From Undaria pinnatifida (Eukaryota > Sar > Phaeophyceae > Laminariales > Alariaceae), in contig JABAKD010000008.1 of NCBI GenBank assembly GCA_012845835.1, positions 15,546,223-15,610,222 of the forward strand: a DNA stretch of 64,000 nt. The letters are read 5' to 3'. Every line of letters begins with the position of its first letter. The stretch's first letter is position 1. The translations under genes were made by a program, and so were the position numbers. Below are positions 20,426 through 32,290 of this stretch, one piece after another. The notes beneath the pieces are model-generated. The model was not told where the DNA came from and did no database searches. It worked only from the letters and a program-made list of their open reading frames with translations.

Positions 20426-21189
20426 CATGTAGCTCACGTAGCTCACCGGTGAGTTTGCTCCAAAAGGAGCTAGCTCGAGCTACGGTGAGCTGATCTGTCC
20501 GAGGTGTGAAGAATTTTGTAAGGATAGACCACACAATTTGGATTGGCGATGATTGCACCAAGCTACGCGCTGTGATTGCGCCGCGTCTCTCAGGGAGAGA
20601 AGAAAGACCGCAAGCGGGACCGCGCACAGCGTGGACAACAGACAACCGGCACCACAGCCGGCTCCTCAGCACCATGCTGGTGTGGCGGCTATATACGCTT
20701 TGGTATGTCTAATTGCGATTCTCCTAGACTACGACCACCAGGCTCGTTTCCTTGGTCTCGAGCCAAGGAGCCTGCCTCCCTGTAGCAGCGGTTGTAGTGT
20801 GACTAGTTTCGTTTCTTGGAGCCTGCCATGTGTCGATGCGACGAGGTGGGTATTGATGGCGGAGGTAGCGGTGGGGGCATTGGAAGCAGCACCGGCGGAG
20901 GTCGTGACGGTGAAGGCAGCGATGGAAATAGCGGTGGAGGCAGTGGTGATAGATCCGCTCGGGAGAGCGAACCACAACAATGTGCAACTTCATCTGCTTT
21001 GACAGGATCGAACCAGGGCATCATCGATTCATCGAGATCACGAGCACTATTCTGCCAAAGCCAGCAGAAAGCACTTCAAGGGGGGGAGCAAGCGGGTGGG
21101 GTAGTTTCTTACACCCCTCTACCTACGCTCCACAAGGCCGCATGTGAGCCGTTCTATCGTAGACTTCTGTTAGTTACCTGCTGTTGTAC
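20426..21189 (+). other. GC-rich stretch, possible decayed coding sequence
   Basis: A GGTGG/GCGG-rich tract at about 20845-20960 gives Gly/Ser-rich readings on the plus strand and a His/Arg-rich reading on the minus strand. The frames 20553-21002 and 20816-21226 overlap and neither carries a domain motif. I make no gene call. Confidence 0.25.
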
Positions 21190-22140
21190 GGACGAATCTT
21201 ATACCTGGTACCTGGTATCAAGGTAAAGCAGTACAGGATACCAGATAAGGAACATATATACCTGGTACCTGCAATAGGCTGGCTTTTTATTTGTGATGGG
21301 GTTACGTTATTCACTGACTTCAGTACAACAGCTCCCGTGCCTCTTGTTTCCCCGAAAATATCAACTTGGCCTTCTTATTACTGCACCTTTAATATTACAG
21401 GTGTCTTGTACGCCTGTAGTACTGCTGTACCAGGTATATCATAAGGCACGGAAATACTGACTAGAGCAGTAGGTTGGCTTTCGTATTTGGCAGAGGGTTT
21501 GTTGTCAAGCTAAATTCAGTATATTGACTGCCGGGCTTCTTATCCTGGCATCTAAACATCACCATGGCTTTCTTAGTACTAGGTTTTATTTTTACGTGCC
21601 CTGTACTGCTGTACATCAGCAGTTTGTCTGCGGCAATGTTATTTGGATAGTACAGGCTACTGCTCTTGCTTCTTGGGCGCTGCCGGTTGTGCTCGACTCT
21701 ACCAGGTACCAGGTATGATACCTTTGAGCATGCGATACCTGATACCTGGTATGAAGCATTTACCACACCTAACCTCTGAATAATCGTGTGCCCGATACCA
21801 GATGCAGTAGTACAGGACACCTGCAAGATTCCATGCACATAATTAGTGTCTTAGGACGGCTTTCTTATTTGGGAGAGGGTGCACTATACCTTATTGTACA
21901 TTAACTTCAGTACAACGCATCCCGAGTTTCTCATTTTCGTGTAAACAACAGCCTGGCTAATTACCGTCTCTATTTTGAAGCTATTTGTTATGCTGAAGCT
22001 TGTTTGTTGTCGCAGCTTGTACACTCGTACACGTGATGTATAGCTCTGAGCATATGGTGACTGGTGCGTGATAACTGGCACCTGGTACAATTGTGGCAGT
22101 CGTGTTTTGTTAGTTGGGCAGTTCGCAGCTGGCACAAGGC
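21190..22140 (+). repeat. Dispersed TACCTGGTA / GTACTGCTGTAC-type palindromic repeats
   Basis: Repeated ATACCTGGTACCTGGTAT, GCAGTACAGG and TACTGCTGTAC motifs occur at about 21200-21265, 21410-21435, 21590-21615, 21700-21820 and 22075-22090. Between them runs similar sequence (GGCTTTCTTATTTGGGAGAGGGT-like). This looks like two or three old copies of one repeat unit of about 260-320 bp. Confidence 0.6.
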
Positions 22141-22989
22141 GGCATTCAATTCAAACGTTATCGCTTGCGTTTCCCAAGGTGAAGAACTAGCGTGGTTTGG
22201 TACCAGGTCATCATGGTAGAACTTGGCGTCAACACCAAGTCAGACGCGACGTATATAGATGAGGTCAAGCCGCGATCACTGTGGATACGTTGACTCACGC
22301 GAAAGCTCGTTTGGTGCAAACGCCATATCTTTCGCTGGCGGGTATAATGTCTTGTTTGCTTGGGAAAGAGTTGTCAACAGGCCCGACCTTTCGCTTGTGT
22401 CGCCGGAGTTCTCCCCTCAAAGCCTAAATGATGAAACTACTCTAGTTAGCTATGCGCGTGTCCTGTTAACGCTCGTTGTAGGTTGTCGAACGTTTCTTGT
22501 TGCCAGCTTGATTGATGGCGCCATGCTCTTGAATCTGCTTGTAGGTGGAATGTTATTGATACCTGCATCTTAAAATCCTTTCGGTGCCGTCACGGATAGA
22601 GTATGCCTGCCTGGATGCCTACGCGTCAGTTCTCGTTTACGTGGAGATCGAGATAATGAAGGATCCCATAAGCGGCCCGGTTCCGACTTTTTTGCCGCCG
22701 GGAACTTAAATGCGGTGGGAATGTTTTGTACCACATGTGTCGAGACCTCATTTCTTGCATCATCTACACCAACAACCTGCACGGCACATCCGCTCCACAG
22801 GCGACTAACATGGTATAACCCCCCAACCCTGGTTTATTTTGCAATGGAACTCTAGATGCGACTCCACAGCAACAGCCATGCTAGTTGTGTTGGTGTTGGG
22901 AACGTACAAGGCCATGAGACTACCTCTGGATATCTGCCTCGGTGGCGTCCTTAACGACGTCAATCTGGCGGCCAGAAGGGCGTCGTAGT
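22141..22989 (+). other. Unassigned stretch upstream of a decayed gene
   Basis: A plus-strand frame (22259-22573) and overlapping minus-strand frames (22570-22782, 22805-23245) are present. None has a start context or motif I can support. Part may be further exons of the decayed gene that follows. Confidence 0.25.
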
Positions 22990-24850
22990 CAAGGTGAGCG
23001 ACGTGATGAAGCCTGCTACATACCCAGCTCACAAGGAGCCACCTTGCTCCGCGGGTGTGGGTCATGCGACGATGAAGGAAATCTGCGGCGGCGGTGACAG
23101 GCTTGTTCTGTGGGACGTTACCCATGCTCGCCTTGCGGCCGATTGGACAGGCCCCCATGCGACACCAGCCCCGTCGCCGAACCCGAATGCAAGTGCCGCT
23201 TAAAACGATGACGCCGACTTCTTCGCTCCAGGAGCATCTTGCCACGTGGTGGGCTCGCTAGGTAAGACTTTACCCCGTCCTAGGAAGAACTTGAGCTGAG
23301 TAGTCTGACGCCCTGCCCACAGTGGCGTTCCTCATTTTCTTGCTGACGGGTGTTTTTTTCGATAAACACACCAAACTTTTTCGTTGGTGTTTTATTTTTT
23401 AGACGATGCGGACTCAGACGAGGGCAAGAGGGACGGTGGCGATGAGTGTGACTTTCATGTTGGTCACGACCCAACCTAGCAGCCGGAGACTAAATCTGTG
23501 GCAATGCCGACATGGACGACGTGAGTGCTGTAGAAGTGGCAGATGTGTTTCGTTTGTTTCCGAAATCTGCTCGGCGTCAATGTGCGCTTTGTATACGAGT
23601 TTTTCTGCTCAAGTGTTCTGAATTGATGTTGATTTTGCCCAACGGTATCAGAGGTGTGGCCCACACATGCTCAAGGTTCGCCTGGATACCTTCCACGCGC
23701 TTCCACATATATCGAGCCTGGTGACGAAGAGTAAAGGCGCCTAAAAGCCCTCCATGGCTTCGTTGAGAGATGCTTGCTATATCGTAAATCTGAAAGCCAT
23801 CAAGGAGGTAAGTGGGTTTGACGTCACTTGTGTCGTCGTTCGGATCAGTGCTATTAAGATACTTCATCTGTCGTCGAAAACAATGCCTTTACTGGTTCAT
23901 GTATCGTGATCATTACGCTCCTTATGATCTCGCTTTCAACTGCAGGTGGAAAGTGCTCTTCAAGCGCAAAAAATAGCATCGGAGTGGGTGGCAGAGTTTT
24001 TTTAGATGAACTGGACGTGTTTCCTGCGGAATTGTCGGTGATTGGTGCCGGACCGGACACGATTGTTGGCTCGCTATTATTCAGTGATTGATCGGTTCTG
24101 CGACGTCATCAGCGCGAAATCAGGGGAAAATCTCCTGCGCCCGAAAGCACTGGAGGTCGTGAAGCTGCCCCGCAAGCACATTGAAGCTGGTTATCTAAGC
24201 AAGCCTGCCGTCGTGCCGCTGTACTACGCAACAGGGAAAAGTAAAACGGGGATCACCACTCGTCGCTGTGTCAGAGGTCCAGCAGTACTGGGGCTTGGTG
24301 TGTGTGTTTCGCGTGACTTTTCTATCACGATCACTAGCAGGTACAGCAACCTTTTCCACCCATGATATGGGCCTCACGGCCTAACCCGATGCTCATAGTA
24401 TTTGCCGTCAAGTATACCGCACGGTTTCGTTTGTTGCAGTTTTTGTAACAGTTGAGTTTTTTTCTCCGCTTGATGGTCAACCAGGTAATTCTTGTTATGA
24501 TGGACTTGACGTACACCTGTTCAATATGTTTTTCACTTGCTGCAACTGTTTGTCCCTCTTTAAAGGGTTTTCATCGTTACCTCCGCAGGCTACTATTGCG
24601 CGCTTCTCCTGCGCTGGCCCGCTCGATTCTGCTGGAGTTCAATTATCGTTGGAATATTGTGATGGCTGCGAAGAACCACGGACTGCTGAAGTAGAGTGGA
24701 GCGTGCTAGGAACAGTTTGACTTTGAGATTATGAAAGGCGACACGGCCAGCTGGTCACCAGATAGCCCGATGTTTCCTGGGTGGGTCTCTGCTCTTGAAG
24801 TGGCAGACACTGGTGAATGAAGCGACCCTTCGCAGAGATTGTGGGGACCT
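22990..24850 (+). pseudogene. Decayed intron-containing gene, conserved transposase-like C-terminal pattern
   Basis: The best-preserved part is 24080-24320, reading YYSVIDRFCDVIS, then KLPRKHIEAGYLSKP, PLYYATG and RRCVRG. A GT donor near 24301 and an AAAG acceptor at about 24562 join it in phase 0 to GFHRYLRRLL, then SILLEFNYRWN, then MAAKNHGLL (24563-24690). After a TAG the homologous-looking reading goes on through two more stops to FPGWVSA and TGE at about 24775-24815. A run of RC.RG, G.H..LR, EFNYRWN, GL and FPGWVSA..TGE is a pattern I associate with large uncharacterised proteins multiplied in algal genomes, possibly transposase-derived. I cannot name the family. Upstream fragments (22994-23203; an acidic piece at 23403) may be earlier exons. 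Confidence 0.45.
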
Positions 24851-27104
24851 GATGCTCGAGGTGAGGGGCTGGTTGATCTTGTCGACCCCCCTTCAACTTC
24901 CGAATCAATATGATGAAATCAAAGGGAACGCCAACGTTAAGAATACGATAATCTCTATTGGTCAACGGCATGCTGCATTGCGTGTTAGGACGCAGGAAGC
25001 TGACGGGGGCGAGATGATTGCGGGTGTTGTCGGTAGCGGTGTTTCCCCTGCTGTTTCGCGGAGTAGGTATGCGGCAGGTATTGTTGGCGTTCGTGGCGGC
25101 AGTGAAGGAGGGAACGCAGCGGCAGGTGCAGGCGTGTCGGCGTTAGCTGCTGCAGGGGTTTTGGATTTTGTGGGCGGCGGGGATGAAGCTGCGTAGTTTG
25201 GCGCCGCCAACCGACGCCTAAGAAGCCCAAGGGCCCACTCCGGGGCCCTCAGATTTCCCTTCACCGCGGCCACAGTCGACAAGAAGACGCGCACCAGGAG
25301 GCTCACCCTGCCCCGCGTGGGGGGGAGGGGCGGCCCCAATGCAACGTGCCGCCAGAATAGCAACGGCCCGAGGCCTGCAGAATTGGGGAAAAACTAGATC
25401 AGACTGAAACTGGTTGTGGTAATGGTGTGAATGTGAAAAGTGCACTCCGGCCCTTCTCGGTGTGGCAGGTTAACGTCTGCAGGTTCGGGTCGAGTTTGCG
25501 TTTTGTTATTTCACAGAGAACACACACCATACGAGTTTATCATGCTCTTGCTCAGTTTGCGAGCCGGCCGTTTCGTTTTGTGTGGCCCTGAGCTTGGTCG
25601 TCCGGGGGGGGGCGTCGACAGGGATACTACTACAGTTGTCGACACAAATTGTGAGCCCTTTTTGTTTTATTTTTCCTTTCCCATCATTTCCTTTTGTTCC
25701 ATCCCTGTGGAGAGGGAAACAAGAAAAGGGGGGGGTTACCTGGTACAAACTCGTAGCTATTCCCCACCCCCCTGATATTCTCTTCCTTCGCCGGGCATGA
25801 TGGGGGTGCTGGATGTTGCCGGGCAGCAAGAACGGTTCAGTGGCAAGACATACACCACACATAAGTGTCTATATTGGAAGAAGGAAGATTTTTCAAAAGC
25901 ATCGCCATTCATTTGTTGAACTGGGGTTACTTGGGTCCTATTATTTGTGGTGTTCGTGTCGTCTATTTTGGCGGAACCACCCGCATCGCTCCCCAGTCGA
26001 ATATTGTCCCCGAAAGCCTTACTTCATTCATTCGATACACACCAAGGAGTTCAACGTGCGCAAAAGAAACGCGTTGTATAGGAATGACAACAGTTGTATC
26101 ACAGACGCATGAAAAAATCACTGCGTTGCGGCTGTTTGGTGATGCTTGCCGGTGTACATATTATGTGATACAGCACTACTACTTGTAGTGGGGCACGACA
26201 TAAATGTAAAAAAGCTAACAGGGATGTACGAAAGCAGCGCTGATACTTGCACCTTACCAGGAAAGGAAGACAATTGAGAGGCGCTGTGCTGAAGATAGTG
26301 TGTAGAACTCACCATTTCATGAATAAGAAATTCAGCCTGGGCCAGAATTATTCCGGTTTTTTCCTTTTGTTCCTAATAATATTTCATTTCTACTACTGAT
26401 GTATGAACAACGTTGTTCCTAGAATATTCTATCTGCGCTACACATACTACTTGTACAAGTATCAGGTACCTATCTGATAGCGAGAAACAGGAATCCTGGC
26501 TGGGGCTGCGGATTCCTTCTTTATGAGAGGGTGTCATCTGCACTAACTTCAGCTCCCGGATTTTTTGTCTTCCTAGAAATATCAGCTTGCTATTCTTACA
26601 TCCTGTACTACTTATAGAGTATTGTGCCGCCGGTCTTCTGATAAGAAACCGAGGTTTTGTTTTTTTTTAGGCCGAACTTCGTATTTCTTTGAAAATGGTG
26701 CGCACCACACTAACTTTGGTATAGAATTACGAAATTCTTATTCCTCCGCAAGAGCGTTGGGTGAGCCCCGTTCTTATGAGCGGGAGGCATGTGCGATATA
26801 TTTTGTGATGTTTTACCACGTTCTAAAACGCCTCCAACTTTTATCGCGCTTCGCGCGATTATTTTAATGCCTTACGAAAGTGTCCCTATGTAGTCTAAAG
26901 AATCCGTGTCGAACTTTTCTGCTCGTTTTAGTCTACAAAAAACCGGATTTGGGGCCAAAATGGGCCTATGACGAGGTTTAGACATGTGGTGTATATTTGT
27001 TGCGTTATAGGTCAAAATATCGAATGACCTAGCTCTTCCAGTTGGAACCACTCAAGACTTAAGACCTAACGTCGAGGCTTAAACATGTCTACTGATGTGT
27101 GTAC
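24851..27104 (+). other. No gene identified; GC-rich to AT-rich transition
   Basis: A plus-strand Gly/Ala-rich frame (about 24955-25196) and the complementary Pro-rich minus-strand frame come from a GC-rich tract. Neither has a motif. From about 25800 the DNA becomes AT-richer, with scattered GTACTACTTGTAC motifs (26170, 26445). I see no repeat boundary or RNA gene. Confidence 0.3.
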
Positions 27105-27345
27105 ATATACCACAGAAGTTTAATTGTTTCCGCGCACAGACTGACTAACATTACCCCGTTGACTCTCGCGCAAGCTACTGTACTCTGCTGTAGTTCCAAG
27201 GGGAGTCGCCGACCTGTATCCTTGATGAGGACACCCACCCAGTAATACGCGCGATCGGAGTATCACACACAGCTTGCAAAGATGAGTTTCGACAAAATCT
27301 TCGATCTCACAGCTGGAGTGTACTTTACTTTGATTAACCACAGCA
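27105..27345 (+). repeat. Composite C-tract repeat, isolated 3' module
   Basis: Only the terminal module is present: TTTCCGCGCACAGACTGACTAAC, GTCGCCGACCTGTATCCTTGATG, GCGCGATCGGAGTATCACACA, then TTCGATCTCACAGCTGGAGTGTA. No C-tract section precedes it, so this is a 5'-truncated copy. Confidence 0.85.
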
Positions 27346-27704
27346 ATACTTGTACAATTTTTAATATAAAATATGGACCAACTGGCTGAACGTTGAATTT
27401 CGATTCTTCCAATATGCGCGCGTCGGACATATCAGAACTCTATTTGCTACCATGCATTTCGTGGGGGCAGATAGCTTCCTGGTTTGTATTATCTACAATA
27501 CCTGTATCATGTTTGCAGAGTAGTTTATGGAACAGCTCTTGTGAAAATGTTTGCCGGGTGCGATCTGTATGAGGATACGCTATTTGCGATAAAATACATG
27601 ACGGAATTATAGGATTCAGATCATCTACTACTGCTGCTGTGTACTGCTAGCAGCTGTAGATGTCATCTATCTGCTGAATGTGTGTACGTAGTAAGCTTTG
27701 AGGT

Positions 27705-28022
27705 TTTTACATTTTCTTATTTTTCTTACACGTCCATTTTCCAGCTTATTCTGGACAAGCCGTGGTCACAGGTGCCGTCTCCTTTCCCCCCCCCGGTTCT
27801 TGCCCTCAATTTTTATCGCGTTGGCTCCAGCAGTCCCACTGCTCGTCGTTTTTTCATTGAGTGTTGCTAACTCACGCCATCGCGCTTTCCGCGAGTCAAT
27901 TTGAGCACGAGAAAAAGTCCCAACGAATTCAGTCTATACGAGTATGCACTCGGCGGGATTCGAACTTACGAAACTGACCTATACCAGGCTCGAGAGTAAC
28001 CTGATACGCCACCGGGGCGACC
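27705..28022 (-). mobile_element. tRNA-derived SINE, family A, copy 1
   Basis: On the minus strand it starts GGTCGCCCCGG and has a polymerase III A-box-like TGGCGTATCAGG and a B box AGTTCGAATCC. A non-tRNA body follows, with GCGTGAGTTAGCAAC, a GGGGGGGG run, GTGACCACGGCTTGTCC and an A-rich end. The same sequence in the other orientation lies at 57920-58225. It abuts the 5' part of a composite C-tract repeat at 28023. Confidence 0.8.
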
Positions 28023-29500
28023 TGTTTTTTACATATACTGTACTGTTCTATCTTTCGATCCATGTACAACAACAAATTATGAAGCTTTTGACACGTTGTT
28101 TACTACACCTAAGAACTGGGTTGCATACTACATGTAACATCAAACCTTCTAGAAAAACAAACATTACCAGGCGGGTGATTTCATGGGGTGTCTTCTTGCT
28201 GCAACCGTCAGATTCGTCCCCTTCAAGGGTTTATAGTTTCCGCGCACAGATTGAAATGCTCGACTCCCCGCCCCCCCCCACCCCCTCCCGATCCCTCTTG
28301 TTTAAACGCACCACCTGAAATCAAAATCTGCCAGAGTAGTAAACACTACCAGCCAGCTGATATCATCTCATTATCCATCTAGCCATCCATGCCGTAGCTC
28401 CAACTCATCTCCCCCCCCCCCACTTTGTTCCCCGCCCAGTTCGTTCAAACGCCCCACTTACAATCGAAATCGGCCAGAGTAATAAACACTAATAAGCCAT
28501 TGATATCACGTCATTATCTTTTTAGCCATCCAGGACGTAGCTTTCATTCATCCCCCCTCCCCCCCTCCAACGCCCCCTCCTTCCCCATACCCCGCACGAT
28601 CGCCGAGACCCAGCACCGCGCGCATAGTAGGCCCCTACATGTATGATTAATACGCGCGATCGAAAGATCACACACAATGTTGCGAACATCAGCAGTGTCA
28701 ACCAAATCTTTGATTTTTATATTATATGTGACCTAAACCTCTCGAAAACCCTTGCCCCCCCCCGCCATTTTTTTTTTTATTTTTGCTCCCATCGTTTCCT
28801 CCTGCATAAACGCCCCACCTACTATCGAAATCCACCAAAGCAATAAACACTTCCACGCCCTGGATATCGCCTCGTTATCGTTTCAGAGCCGTCCATGCCG
28901 CTGCTGCAATTCCCACCCACCCCCGTCCCCAACGCCCCCTCCTTCACCGAACACCCGCACCATCGCCTAGACCTAGCACCCCGCGTAAAGCCAACCCCTA
29001 AATCTATGCGGCCTGAAGCCCTACCCCCCCGCCCCCGGCCCCCCGCCCGCCACATTCCCCCTCCCCCACAAGAAATATTTATAGTTTCCACGCACAAATA
29101 GACCTGCCCCACCCGTGCCCTTCCCCCCTTCCCCCCCCTCCCGCCCCCCTTTTGATCAAAATCAGGCCCCCTCGTCCTTAAAAACTCCGCCCTCCCCTCA
29201 CCGGATATTCGACTTACAGGATTCACTTGATAAACTGATGCATTTCCTTTCGCAGCTGTCAGATTTTGTCCCCCTCAGAAGCAGGTTTTGTTGTTTCCGC
29301 TCACAAACTGACTAACATCACCCTGTTGACCCTGGTAGCTACACTGTAATTGCAAGGGGAGTCGCCGACCTATATCCTCAATGAGGACACACAACCCGTA
29401 ATACGCGCGATCGGAGTATCACACACAGCTTGCAAAGATGAGTTTCGACAAAATATTCGATCTCACAGCTGGAGTGTACTTTAATTTTTATAATACTGTA
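28023..29500 (+). repeat. Composite C-tract repeat, near-complete copy 2
   Basis: Modules run in order. The 5' module (CTTTCGATCCATG, ACACGTTGTTTACTACACC, TTATAGTTTCCGCGCACA) comes first. Next are three GCCAGAGTAGTAAACAC / GATATCA...CATTATC / CCATCCATGCCGTAGCT modules, each followed by poly-C. A CACGCACAAATAGACC module and the conserved 3' module, ending TTCGATCTCACAGCTGGAGTGTA at about 29478, complete it. This is the best copy for defining the family. Confidence 0.85.
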
Positions 29501-30260
29501 CTGATCTATATGCAGGGACACTATGTCCTGCGGTATCGGTATACTCCAAAAACAGCAGAATGAACCTTAGCTATCATTAAAATCACCTGTTGTATCTGGT
29601 GTGGCTCGAACAGCGCTGCAAGATTCTAGAAGTGAAGCAATCAGACGACACTATCCAACAGTTATGTACAGTATCCGTTTTTCCAACACTGTCCTGTAGG
29701 GTACGTGCTATACCATACCCGGGGTATTTGCCCCCCCCGGGTATTACCCTACAAAGAACTTATCATGTGTTCTGTTCGACGTGCCCGAAGCTTCTTCAAG
29801 TTCTGTACCACACATTCATACCCGTATACCCAGAACTTCGGTAACCTCTGTACGCCCGTGGCCCCAACTCCCGGGGTACGGGTACATACAGCATTTTTTT
29901 TACCTACCCTGAACTTCCGTGACTTTTGAACGCGCGTGCGACAAAAACCGGAACTTCTGTGAGTTTTGCACACATACAAGAAGTTCATACCCCATACCTG
30001 TCATTTCTGTAAGTTCTGTACGCCCCGTGCCACAATGCCCGGGGTGCGGTTACAACACGTTTCGTACCGGCGCGGAATTTCTGTGAGTTCTGCAGGCTCG
30101 TGGCACAATCCCCAGAACTTCTGTGAGGTCTGTAACACTTCCATACATGTACCCGAAACTTCTGGAAGTTCTGTAAGAAGACTCCCATACCCTTGCCCCG
30201 GATCCATAAACCCTACAGAATATAACATTGCCGTTTCTACTGCAAATAATATCTCACACT
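29501..30260 (+). repeat. Degenerate GAACTTCTGTGAGTTCTGTA repeat cluster
   Basis: About eight variants of GAACTTC(T/C)GTGAGTTCTGTA occur between 29790 and 30180. They alternate with CCCGGGGTACGG/CCCATACC-type stretches, with irregular spacing of about 40-80 bp. The ORFs crossing it are repeat readings. Confidence 0.7.
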
Positions 30261-31008
30261 AGTACCAAGTAATTTGTCCTTATGACACTTCGTATGAAAA
30301 CTGGAAGCAGATCCAAAGGCAAGTAAACGGTACTCGTGCAGAGTACAAAAACAACAGGCAGCTCCTTGAAGAGAGCCGGTTCCAGGTATACACAAGTGGT
30401 GATAATATTCACCGAATACCGTATACCGGCACGCGCACCAATAGCAGGTGATGTTTATGGTTAGTTGAAAAAATATACAAAATGCTACAAGACACCAAGA
30501 AGATCAAAATCGTCATTCAGCCATTCAGTCTTATATCTATAATACCTATCTATGCACACACTAATGTTCTAGAGCCCGTCACACGCAGACACCAGGAATA
30601 CCTGAAGCATGTAAGCTGGAAACTCCAGCATCGATGAATTTCCACGAGCTATGGGAATCCCGAGCCTTATGCGGTGCAGAATCAAGATTTTACCAGGGGG
30701 TAGTAGCATAGACACCTAGAATCGCGACGTACTCGGTTCGACTGCCACCGGGTGTACAATCTCCTGCGAGTTCAGCGTGGAAAGTTCCAGTGATGATCCC
30801 CAACAGAAAAAAACGGTACGGGGTACGAGGTATGAGTAACTGTCGACCAGGTGCACTTTAAGAAGTACTCATCGTAAGGTGTTTGTTGATATGTAGTCTA
30901 GACTACAGTGTGTAAGTATGCGTGCTGCCAACCCCATGTATATAAATCGCCAAATCTACAACTCACTTTTAGACTCGTCGTACGATGCCAAGGATATGAA
31001 CGCACTTT
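30261..31008 (+). other. Unassigned stretch
   Basis: No gene, RNA or repeat signal that I can support. It ends at the T-run (about 31009-31018) that is the A-tail of the minus-strand SINE. Confidence 0.3.
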
Positions 31009-31341
31009 TTTTTTTCCCCCTTTATCCCATTTGTTTTCGTCGCACTTCTATCGCGCTCCCTCCCAGTAAGCAACTAAGATCCGGAGTTACATGGGAGGCC
31101 CTTCTCCCCCCTACCCACTACGGCACGTGCCTTCGTTTTTTTCGCGAGAATAATTCAGCATTTTCTTCCGTTGTCCACTCGCGTCGAATTATGCCTACCC
31201 ACGCTGCTAGGCGCTCTCAACAGTTCACCTTTTTATTCTGCTTTTTTGCAAATACACTCAAAATCTCATAACGGTGGGAATCGAACTTAACGGCCAACGC
31301 TAGTGGCATTCGAGGGTAACCACTAGACCATAGGTGCGACC
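31009..31341 (-). mobile_element. tRNA-derived SINE, family B
   Basis: On the minus strand it begins GGTCGCACC and has a textbook A box TGGTCTAGTGGTTA and a B box AGTTCGATTCCC about 40 nt later. A 3' body follows, ending in an A-run (T-run on the plus strand at about 31009-31018). The tRNA-like head is followed by about 250 nt of unrelated sequence, which argues for a SINE and against a tRNA gene. Confidence 0.7.
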
Positions 31342-31379
31342 GGCTATTGAGTATAAGTATCATTTACGTTAAAATAACA

Positions 31380-32290
31380 TCACGTAAAACAAGTTGCCCC
31401 CTCTCACCTCATAGCTTGTCTTTGAAACATTAGGCATCTGGTTCTAACACGCAAGTAGAATATTTCGCTCGCAGACACCCCCAATTCCTCGCCCACACTC
31501 CCCCACACCCCCACTACACACCCCTCCACAGCCATTCCACCGAAAAATCATCTCGCCGCCCCCCCACCCCCCCACACGCAAACCAAACCGCCGTCCCCTT
31601 CCCCCGCTGTTGCACATAAAATCAAAATCTGCCAGAATGATAATTACTACCCGATAAGTGATATGACCTGTTTTTTTTTCGAGTCATCCATGCGGTAGCT
31701 CTAAGCATTTATTATATAGTCTTCAAGTTCAAATTAACCTTCCCCCCCCCCCTCCATCGCCTTGACCTAGCACCACGCGTACAGTAAGTATGTATGCAAA
31801 CCTAAAACTTTTGCACCCCCCCCCCCCCGCCCCCCGGGACCCCTCTGCTAGGGTCCATGGCCTTACGACTACGGCCATGCACAAACTGTACACCCTCCCT
31901 CCCCCGCCCCGTTGCTTTTCAACCCTCCCGCCCCCCTCCCCCCCACCTTAAAAACTCCGCCTACACTTCGCCGGTTATACGACTTACAGAATATACATGC
32001 AAAACTGATGCATCTCTTCCACAGCCGTCAGATTTTTTGTCCCCCTGAAAAAAAGGGTTTTAGAGTTTCCGCCCACAGATTGATTAGCATCACCCTTTTG
32101 ACCCTGGTACAAGCCTGACTGCAGTTCTGAATGGAGTCCTCGACCTATCTCCTTGATGAGGACACACACACCCAGTAGTTAGTACGCGCGATCGGAGTAT
32201 CACACACAGTTTGCAAACACAAGTTTCGGCCACTTATTCGATCTTATAGCTGGAGTTATTCTACTTTTACCATACACTTCGAAGTTCACC
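31380..32290 (+). repeat. Composite C-tract repeat, copy 3
   Basis: It carries an AATCTGCCAGAATGATAATTAC module, a CCATGCGGTAGCTCTAAG module, poly-C runs at 31740-31752 and 31817-31830, and CACCACGCGTACA. A diverged 3' module has GGTTATACGACTTACAG, GATCGGAGTATCACACA and TTCGATCTTATAGCTGGAGT. Confidence 0.8.

Noticed and set aside
27950-28022. tRNA gene on the minus strand (A and B boxes present)
   Set aside because: The stems do not pair as a cloverleaf, and the same head is followed by the same roughly 240-nt body at 57920-58225, so it is a SINE.
31264-31341. tRNA gene on the minus strand with TGGTCTAGTGGTTA and AGTTCGATTCCC
   Set aside because: The A and B boxes are good, but the 5' and 3' ends do not form an acceptor stem and a long body with an A-tail follows. 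I call it a SINE head.
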